This document shows, piece by piece, positions 8,367 to 13,734 of a stretch of 13,734 nt of DNA; positions within the stretch are counted from its first letter, which is position 1, and the number at the start of each line of letters is the position of its first letter. Location of the stretch: contig NWUY0300012018.1 in NCBI GenBank assembly GCA_004151065.3, forward strand, positions 72,901 to 86,634, written 5' to 3'. The position numbers and the translations under genes were made by a program. The stretch comes from Larix sibirica. Its lineage: Eukaryota; Streptophyta; Pinopsida; Pinales; Pinaceae. The notes under the pieces were generated by a model. It worked only from the letters and a program-made list of their open reading frames with translations. It ran no database searches and was not told where the DNA came from.

Positions 8367-8538
8367 TCCTTGGCGATTCGGCCCTCTCTCAAGAATTTCT
8401 CTCTTGCTGCAAAATCCCTTCACTCTTCTCTTCAACCACTAAGTCTCTCACTCACCGAGTTTCTCACTCTTATTCAGAAAATCTCTCTCTAAAATGATCT
8501 TGTGATCTTGTGTGTCTTTCTCCTCTCCTTAGGCTTTC

Positions 8539-8545
8539 TTTTATA
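8539..8545 (-). promoter_or_regulatory. TATA box of the solo LTR
   Basis: Plus-strand TTTTATA reads TATAAAA on the LTR sense strand, within 'gctataaaagaaagcc'. It is placed about 295 bp from the LTR 5' end, a normal U3 length. Confidence 0.6.
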
Positions 8546-8839
8546 GCATCGCAATGACCAAAACCCTAACCCCCAATCTCCAAGGTGATGGATGGCCAAG
8601 ACTAGATCTTGAGCCTCACTTAAGATACACAACTGTGACTTCATCTTAAGTTCACTTTTTAGTCATTAGCTAACATTAAGTTAATAATGTGTTTTTCCTA
8701 AGGTAAACTTAGGAAAGAGATATAAAAGTCACTTACCCAATAATTAAGCAAGTGCCTACAGAGTAAATGGGCAACTTATGCATGCTTGACACCTAGCCTA
8801 TGCAAAAGCTCATATCCGAGCTATAATATTACATCAACA

Positions 8840-8844
8840 TTTTA
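8840..8844. repeat. Target-site duplication TTTTA, right copy
   Basis: The 5 bp immediately after the LTR end CAACA, identical to 7867-7871. Confidence 0.9.
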
Positions 8845-9542
8845 GCAGCAATCCATTCAGCATTCTTCTCCTTGCTCGAAGTATAGGCTTGAAGGAGACA
8901 CTACAATAATGCTTACCGATGGCCTATTGGCAATATCAATGCAACCATTAGAAATAATAGAGACGTGCAACTTCAACTGGAACAAACTAATTCCAACACT
9001 CCTCGCAATCAATCTCTCCGTCCATATAAGGGTAGTGCACACTTTCTCAAAGTTTGGCCACTTGTAACTCCTAGGAGCCTCTTTAACCATCCTAAGCATG
9101 TATGCCAATATGAAAACCACAACTACATTGAAGGGTAAACTAATCCACATGCAAATATGGCTCTTTCAACCCTATTGTCCACCTCATCTTTCCTTCCACT
9201 ATTAAACATTTTGAACAAGGGTCACCATTTAGTCTCTTGCGAGCTTCGTCAACAATTAAGGAACTTCACTTACCCTTTTTGAGATTGCTTGTTTTCCACC
9301 CCTCCTTTTGCCTTGGCTAAATCCACAACATCCTGCTTTGCTTGAAATTTGTCCACCTCTTTTTGGGTGATGAATTTGCAATGTCCAACTCCATCACCTC
9401 CAAGCCAAAGAAAATGGGCCTTAACCCTCACACATGCACCTGTAAAATTTGTTTTGTATTAATTGCAATTCCACAAGCAACTCCAACCCAAATTTTTCTC
9501 CTTCTCCCCAATCTTTGGGGGAGAATCAACAAGATATTTCAT
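8845..9542 (-). pseudogene. hAT transposase pseudogene, N-terminal part
   Basis: A minus-strand ATG at 9540-9542, with an upstream in-frame stop, opens a frame reading MKYLVDSPPKIGEKEK. It continues into a BED zinc finger: LWNCN, stop, YKTNFTGACVRVKAHFLW, GVGHCKF (about 9370-9475). The second zinc Cys is Tyr here and a stop lies beside it. A charged linker follows, then RKDEVDNRVERAIFACG (about 9145-9200), LPFNVV, MVKEAPRSYKWPNFEK and the start of the DUF659 core, HVSIISNGCIDIANRP (about 8930-8975), SIIVVSPSSLYF. The usual DGW of the first catalytic Asp is NGC. The solo LTR interrupts the gene at 8844. Several frameshifts are needed to read through. Without the LTR, one TSD and the internal duplication the gene would be about 600 codons, normal for the family. 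Confidence 0.88.
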
Positions 9543-10604
9543 TGTTGATCTTCTTGATGATCATTGTTTCCTCTCCCTCCACCACGAATCCCATGCCAAT
9601 TAAACGAATGAACATGAGGCCAATGGGAAAAGCAAAAACTTGTTAATGATTGTTGGTGTATTGTTGGTGGTGGTGTATTCCTAGCAACTATTGTTGGTGA
9701 GATTCGTTGCTACAACTAGATAGGCCCTACATTAGAGAAACCTTCACTATATTAGATAACCTCTTGATAGTTTGAATAGGGGTTGGCAAACACACATACA
9801 AGTTGCTAATAAAGCCAAAAACAATGAATAGTGAGGCCACTAAAGTCTAAAACACAGACAACATGCCTCTTAAATTAGAATATGATAATAGATGAATGCA
9901 TTTAATGGTTAGCAAATTGGCAAAATTGTTGTCCAAGATCAAATAGCTTCCTATGTTCAAGGTTAGATTGTTGTGTTAAGTGCCTCTCTCACTAGGAATC
10001 AATGTCCCTCTCACTCTGAATGAGAATTATTGTGCCTCTCTCATGCAGATGGTTGTGAAAATGCAATGCTCAATTATGACATAAGTGAAATGCAAGATTT
10101 AGAAGTTAGGCTTTTAGTCATTTAAGGTTTAGTGGTTAGTTTCTCGTGGACCCTCCTCTCCCTTTCCCTTGCATCCAAGGAAACCAAAATTAAAAACCTC
10201 TTTTATGTTGGCTTGTGAGGTTAGGCAGGAATCATTTCCGGGGAACAAAAATGGTTCTCATCCATAGGGAATCATTTCCAACGGACGAAAGCAGCTCCCA
10301 ACCATAGGTTATTGTTTCCATTCATTGAAAAGGATTCCACTATAACCCTTGACAAATCCTAATATGAGAACTACACCACTCAAGACGAAAAATGGATCAT
10401 ATAGTCAAAAATAGTTCCAATTTTTAAATGCAAAATAAGGAGATTCTAATTTGAATCCATGTTTCCACAACAATTTGGGTTCAAGTGCGGTTGCAAACAC
10501 TAGCCCTAGGCGATTCTGATATCTCTAAGTAGAGCAAATTTTTTCACCAAACTACTATAATTAATGACACTTTATAACAACTAATGACACTTTAGTAAGT
10601 CACT
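9543..10604. other. Upstream flank of the hAT pseudogene; small repeats only
   Basis: No gene is visible. There is a GTTGGT-rich run at about 9645-9710, near-tandem 'gcctctctcac'-type words at about 9978-10046, a 40-bp repeat at 10228-10332 and a pair of 'taatgacacttta' at 10561-10594. The hAT 5' terminal inverted repeat should lie here. Candidates beginning TAGGG (9778, and 10503 on the minus strand) did not pair with the 3' side or show an 8-bp duplication. Confidence 0.4.
10228..10332. repeat. 40-bp tandem repeat, about 2.6 units
   Basis: Units start with 'ggaatcatttcc' at 10228 and 10268, each ending in 'ccatag' 40 bp on. A weaker third begins at 10308 with 'ttattgtttcc'. Confidence 0.65.
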
Positions 10605-11187
10605 TACATAAAAGGACTCTAGTATTGAAGCATTAATACTCCAACAAGTTTTGGCCAGAAACCTGTAATTGTGTAGTTTACTTGATCAATTTATCTCTGA
10701 CCAAAACAGTATGGAACATTACACATAAGGAAACATAGAGTAGATGCAAGCCTATAGTGAAACATTTGCACGTATTCAATGTATATTCACATTTTAAAGG
10801 AAGAATGTCGTTCTAAACTAATTGATAGAGGGTGCAAGGGCATGTCAGTTATGACAAATAGTGAAAGGCATATTGGTTGACTTTGAAGACAAGAAAATTG
10901 TGAAAAAACACAATGTTATATTTGACGAAGGAAATGTAGCTATGAAAGAATATGGAGTTTTTGGTAGCATGTGCGAACTTGTTTATTTAGATCATGTTGA
11001 TGCTTCAAAGATGAATGATGAATCCAACCCTAAAAATGAAAAACCTAGAACATGCAAAAGATACCTAAATGCTTGATCAAGCCACTTGATAATTCTAGCG
11101 TAGTACCTGAGAATATTGTAGGCGTGAAGACTACCAAATAAATATAATTAGAAAGCATGCAGAATGAAAAGGAACAGCTCGAAAGAT
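10605..11187 (+). pseudogene. Ty1/copia pol relic: end of integrase and linker
   Basis: In shifting frames one reads NKFWPETCNCVVYLINLS (about 10645-10695), LTKTVWNITHKE (about 10698-10732) and KPIVKHLHVF (about 10750-10780). CRSKLIDRGCKGM follows near 10813-10850, then DFEDKKIVKKHNVIFDEG (about 10880-10935). This is the well-known copia order: catalytic core end, 'HLRVFGC' region, 'SKAYRLYD' region and 'RDVIFDE' before the RT linker. Frameshifts near 10808 and 10850 and stops at several points show it is dead. In a live element this part joins the cDNA to the chromosome. No copia LTR or PBS belonging to this copy is visible in the window. Confidence 0.85.
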
Positions 11188-11763
11188 GTGCACGTTTTAA
11201 GAAGTCACTTCTAGCGAACTTCACACTTATCACAACAATCTTGGGTGTGGATGAACCTCAAAGTTCTAAACAAGTGGTTAAGAGGATGAATGGCACAAAG
11301 CTATGCAAATTAAAATGAAATCTATCTAGAGGAACCAAACATGGAATTTGGTTAAGTTATATATAGACAAGAAGGCAATTGGATCCAAATTGATTTTTAA
11401 GACAAAGTATAAGTCTAATGGATTTGTGGATGAGGATAGAGCATGGTTGGTAGCCAAACGTGTAGCTCAAAAGAAGTGCACGTTTGCAGAAGTCACTTAC
11501 AATGAACTTCACACTTATAGCAATAGTCTTGAGTGCATACGAACCTAAAAGTTTTGAAGAAGCAGTTGAGAAGGATAAATGGCACAAACCTATTCAAATT
11601 GAAATGGATTATGTCCAAAAGAACCAAACATGGAATATGGTTGAGCTATATGTAAACAAGAAGGCAATTGAATGTAAATGGATCTTTAAGGCTAAATCTA
11701 TTGGAATTATGTATGAGCATAAAGCACAGTTGGCAAGTAAAGGCTATGCATAGAAAGAAGATA
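11188..11763 (+). pseudogene. Copia reverse transcriptase N-terminal region, present twice in tandem
   Basis: Copy 1 (11188-11475) and copy 2 (11476-11763) are direct repeats with a period of 288 bp, exactly 96 codons. Both encode the run-up to RT: ARFKKSLLANFTLI versus ARLQKSLTMNFTLI, then EPQS versus EPKSFEEAVEKDKWH, NQTWN, KKAIGSKLIFKTKY versus KKAIECKWIFKAKS, and an AWLVAKR or AQLASKGYA box. Only copy 2 leads on to EDIDYEEAIAPVTKM and the rest of RT. By eye the copies are about three quarters identical. Copy 1 has more stops early on; copy 2 is open for 89 codons from about 11484. Either a tandem duplication within one element or the fusion of two related ones would give this. Confidence 0.85.
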
Positions 11764-11846
11764 TTGATTATGAGGAGGCCATTGCACCAGTTACGAAGAT
11801 GAGCACAATTTGAACAGTGTTAGATCTTCTAACATGGTTTGGACAA
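11764..11846 (+). pseudogene. Copia RT, segment before the SINE
   Basis: Continues from copy 2 with EDIDYEEAIAPVTKMST, a stop, then TVLDLLTWFGQTL, matching the copia 'GIDYEETFAPVAR' and 'IRTVLALA' motifs. The RT frame then breaks off where the SINE-like insert begins. Confidence 0.8.
11838..11846. repeat. Probable SINE target-site duplication, left copy
   Basis: TTTGGACAA here is matched by TCTGGACAA at 12095-12103, directly after the A run (8 of 9 identical). Looser similarity continues some ten bases beyond, so the true duplication may be longer. Confidence 0.5.
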
Positions 11847-12094
11847 ACACTCGTCAATTAGGTCTACCCCGAGTGGTTGTGGGATGGAGTGTTATCCTCC
11901 CCATCCAGGTTCTATCCCTGTAAGTGACATGTTGAGCTCATAATGAGTATATTGTTGTAACGTCTTCAAGCCCTATTGTTGATTAGCCTTGTGCNCCTTG
12001 TGCCTTGAAGAATCTAGGGTTTACCCTAGGTACCATCCTTGAAATGAGGGGAAGTGCTCAAAGGTTTGCCTTGGGATATTTACCTGGAAAAAAA
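11847..12094 (+). mobile_element. tRNA-derived SINE inserted in the copia RT
   Basis: The copia frame is interrupted by about 248 bp that begin shortly before an A-box-like TACCCCGAGTGG (11865-11876). A B-box GGTTCTATCCC follows at 11908-11918, a spacing of about 31 bp, normal for a tRNA-type pol III promoter. The insert ends in an A7 run at 12088-12094 and is flanked by TTTGGACAA and TCTGGACAA. Promoter, A tail, short flanking duplication and disruption of another element together define a SINE. The tail contains 'agggtttaccctagg' (a near palindrome, 12014-12028) and one N at about 11996. I cannot name the family. Confidence 0.72.
11865..11918 (+). promoter_or_regulatory. Pol III internal promoter (A and B boxes) of the SINE
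   Basis: A-box-like TACCCCGAGTGG at 11865-11876 and B-box GGTTCTATCCC at 11908-11918. The B box departs from GGTTCRANNCC at one informative base. Confidence 0.6.
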
Positions 12095-12475
12095 TCTGGA
12101 CAATCTTCAACAAAGGCACATCAAAAGTGCCTATCTAAACAAGTGAAATGATGAAGTAGCTTATATGGAGCAACCACTTAGATTCTCGCAGCCTATAATG
12201 GAGAATCTAGTATGTAAACCGCACAAAACACTATATGAATTGAAGCAAGTACCAAGGGCCTGGCCTAGTATGTGCAAATTGAAGAACACTTTGTAGAAGT
12301 TGTATTCAAACAAAGTGATCCAAGATTGAAATTGTGAAGACCACCCAAAGTGGAGATTTTCCACTAATCATATTGTATGTTGATGATTTGGTTGTCACAT
12401 AAGTAAAGATGAAATAGAGTCAGTGAAAGAACACCTATATGCATGCCTTTGATCTAATCAAATTGGAACATCGAA
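12095..12475 (+). pseudogene. Copia reverse transcriptase, catalytic half after the SINE
   Basis: The RT resumes, in shifting frames, with a 'HQ..KSAYLN' region near 12117-12145, then AYMEQPLRFSQ (about 12159-12190), NLVCKPHKTLYELKQVPRAW (about 12207-12265) and LIILYVDDLVVT (about 12364-12399). The YVDD active-site codons are at 12376-12387. This is the copia order 'AFLNG', 'YMEQPEGF', 'SLYGLKQAPRAW', 'YVDDM'. Similarity fades after DEIESVKEHLYAC (about 12410-12450), and neither the RNase H nor a 3' LTR can be seen. Stops and frameshifts occur throughout, although the catalytic Asp pair itself is intact. Confidence 0.85.
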
Positions 12476-13077
12476 ATTTAGGGCACCAATATAATCAACA
12501 ACTAAGACATAAAGCCAAAATCATGGAGCCAACCTAGAGGATGATCAATGAATTGTTCAAAATTGATCACTAATCCATATATGTATTTATAGACATCAAG
12601 CTCTCTCGGTTGAGGTTAATGAGAATCACGAAAGATTAGTGTAATTGATATGTTGTGAGAATTACTTATATCAATGAGCCAAAGTGTTGTAGAAGAGAGA
12701 GTGTGTGTGAGCCTTAAACTTGTTTTGTATGGTCCATTGGGTTGTACACCATTGAACTATACAACATAAGATCCAAATTCATTGAAGGTAATATTGTCCT
12801 CTGTTATATTCTTAATGTATATTTGCAATTTTCCAGTTAACGAAGTTAGCTTTTCTAAAAATATCCGAGTACTTGTGTTTCTTCTGTGATGAATGATTAG
12901 ACCTACATGTTTAAGTGATTATCTTAATTCATTTATGTTTATGTCATCATTGAAATCACAGTTAACTCAATTAGGGAATGGTGTAATTTTAACCTGGGTG
13001 ATCTGTAAGATTAGCAAGCAATGTTGTAAACTGTGTGAATTTGTATAGGGTGAGTGTTGTGTTACAATGACAACTAT
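12476..13077. other. Flank of the copia relic, no gene; one hairpin
   Basis: No copia RNase H motif is found. The stretch has an imperfect hairpin at 12725-12764 and a run of 'gagagagtgtgtgtga' near 12694. It may contain a decayed LTR, but no ends were found. Confidence 0.35.
12725..12764. other. Imperfect inverted repeat (hairpin)
   Basis: The arm TTGTATGGTCCATTGG pairs with CCATTGAACTATACAA: 16 positions with two mismatches and one G-T pair, around an 8-base loop. Confidence 0.5.
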
Positions 13078-13153
13078 GTTGTTACCACTTGGATTATTTG
13101 GTGTTGTTTGTAACAGTTGTTACCGCTTGGATTATTTGGTGTTGTTTGTAATA
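13078..13153. repeat. 38-bp tandem repeat, two copies
   Basis: The copies at 13078-13115 and 13116-13153 are 36 of 38 identical (a/g in 'accactt' versus 'accgctt', c/t at the end). Confidence 0.92.
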
Positions 13154-13166
13154 GTCATGCAAGTCT

Positions 13167-13187
13167 CCCCCCCCCCCTCTCTCTCTA
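13167..13187. repeat. Homopolymer and microsatellite C11-(TC)n
   Basis: Eleven C residues at 13167-13177 are followed by alternating TC to about 13185. Length is likely to vary between individuals or by sequencing error. Confidence 0.85.
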
Positions 13188-13205
13188 TGTGTGCATGTAT
13201 CGTTT

Positions 13206-13349
13206 GTTGGGTTATGGTCAAGAAACAACTTGGAGTGATTGGTGCCACGACGACCCAGGTTCAAATATTTTTGTGTGTATATCCTCTATTGAGTTGTGGT
13301 TTAGAAACAACTTGGAGTGATTACTGCCACAATGAGCCAAGTTCAAACC
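13206..13349 (+). mobile_element. SINE-like head with duplicated pol III promoter (82-bp period)
   Basis: Two related units, 13206-13267 and 13288-13349, share 'agaaacaacttggagtgatt' and 'tgccac'. Each has an A-box-like start (TGGTCAAG at 13215, TGGTTTAG at 13297) and a B-box-like GTTCAAA (GGTTCAAATAT at 13258, AGTTCAAACCT at 13340), with 35-36 bp between them. This arrangement fits a tRNA-derived SINE head duplicated in tandem. The A boxes match only in their first eight bases, so the SINE assignment is moderate. Confidence 0.45.
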
Positions 13350-13354
13350 TAGCA

Positions 13355-13610
13355 AGCATGCTCCACCACTAAATGCTTGTCATTGGCTCATTTTTGTAGT
13401 AGCACCATTGCATTCGGATTAGTGGCCTAGCCACCCTTGATGTAATAGTGTGTTGGCCTAGGCGAGCATGCTCCACCACTAAATGCTTGTCATTGGATCA
13501 TTTTTGTAGTAGCATTGTTGCATTCAGATTAGTGGCTTAGCCACCCTTGACTAGCATTGTTGCATTCGGATTAGTGGCTTAGCCACCCTTGATGTAATAG
13601 TGTGTTGGCC
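13355..13610. repeat. Nested tandem repeats: 110-bp unit twice, with a 42-bp duplication inside the second
   Basis: Unit 1 (13355-13464) and unit 2 (from 13465) both begin 'agcatgctccaccactaaa' and continue through 'ttagtggc' and 'tagccacccttga' to 'gtgttggccta'. In unit 2 the stretch 13511-13552 is repeated at 13553-13594 with very few differences, making unit 2 about 42 bp longer. This probably forms the body of the SINE-like element just upstream. Confidence 0.88.
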
Positions 13611-13640
13611 TATAACAGCAACCTCTCCTCAATTAAAATA

Positions 13641-13676
13641 AGATAAGATAAGTGTATTAATGTCTAACCGATGACC
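13641..13676. repeat. 36-bp dispersed motif, copy 2
   Basis: 'agataagataagtgtattaa' followed by a stretch ending 'gatgacc'; same orientation as 2958-2993 with 30 of 36 matches. It follows the nested repeat block, which may mean it belongs to the end of that element. Confidence 0.5.
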
Positions 13677-13734
13677 TACTTACTTGTGAGGATTCAAATG
13701 AATCTTATAATACCGGCATCTATCAAATACTGCA

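Larger units (their letters stand above)
7872..8839 (-). mobile_element. Solo LTR (968 bp) of an LTR retrotransposon inserted in the hAT gene
   Basis: The segment begins TGTTAAATTT and ends CATCAACA on the plus strand, giving the inverted ends TGTT/AACA, and is bounded by the 5-bp duplication TTTTA. Removing it and one TTTTA brings two hAT pieces together in one frame (IAAK then IPEAIEF), which independently fixes both ends. On the minus strand it has a TATAAAA box (8539-8545) about 295 bp from its start and AATAAA (8064-8069), followed by 'ttggggttttccagg' typical of the U5 of plant Ty1/copia LTRs. No internal region, PBS or second LTR is present, so it is a solo LTR left by LTR-LTR recombination. 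The copia assignment is less certain than the structure. Confidence 0.9.

Noticed and set aside
9342-9646. Two plus-strand frames opposite the BED finger
   Set aside because: The minus strand has the recognisable BED and linker residues; the plus frames are shadows.
9775-10510. TAGGG-starting sequences at 9778 (+) and 10503 (-) as terminal inverted repeats of a hAT element
   Set aside because: Only the first few bases agree, the two are not inverted copies beyond that, and the 8-bp flanks (agtttgaa, ggcgattc) do not match.
11045-11587. Minus-strand frames opposite the copia RT
   Set aside because: Copia motifs are on the plus strand; these are antisense shadows.
13067-13372. Two overlapping plus-strand frames of 101 and 67 codons
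   Set aside because: They run through the 38-bp, C-run and 82-bp repeats; their similar residues come from the repeats, and there is no protein signature.

Overview
This window looks like nuclear, intergenic DNA from a land plant with a large, repeat-rich genome. A conifer or other gymnosperm would fit, but that is inference; nothing here fixes the species. I see no intact host gene. Nearly everything recognisable is a decayed transposable element: reading frames with many stops and frameshifts, nested insertions and local tandem duplications. Two single N bases (3049 and about 11996) each sit between direct repeats and look like assembly seams.

Layout. 1-348 (+): the RNase H end of a plant retroelement, probably LINE-type, with a long 3' tail to about 680. 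1024-1578 (-): two short open stretches beside a splice-donor-like site; possible exon remnants, weakly supported. 2750-3370: DNA rich in GACTC/GAGTC, containing a 32-bp tandem repeat around an N. 3448-5061 (-): two related LTR-like segments with polypurine and primer-binding-like motifs, flanking a short coiled-coil frame with a 141-bp-period duplication; read as a relic Ty3-type or non-autonomous LTR element.

The best-resolved object is at 6381-9542 (-): a nearly full-length hAT transposase pseudogene with a BED zinc finger, the DUF659-type core and the C-terminal dimerisation region. It is split by a complete 968-bp solo LTR at 7872-8839, with TGTT/AACA ends and a 5-bp duplication TTTTA on both sides. 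All three expected acidic catalytic positions are changed to N, N and K, each explicable by a G-to-A transition. The LTR carries TATA and AATAAA signals and a roughly 21-bp periodic array.

10605-12475 (+): a Ty1/copia pol relic from the integrase end to the YVDD motif of reverse transcriptase, with a 288-bp in-frame duplication and a tRNA-derived SINE (about 11847-12094) inserted between its two halves. 13078-13610: stacked tandem repeats, including a second SINE-like unit whose pol III promoter is duplicated. A 36-bp motif is shared between 2958 and 13641.

The elements do not work together as a pathway. They record a history: a hAT element that died and was hit by an LTR retrotransposon later reduced to a solo LTR; a copia element that duplicated internally and was hit by a SINE; and repeated small tandem duplications.
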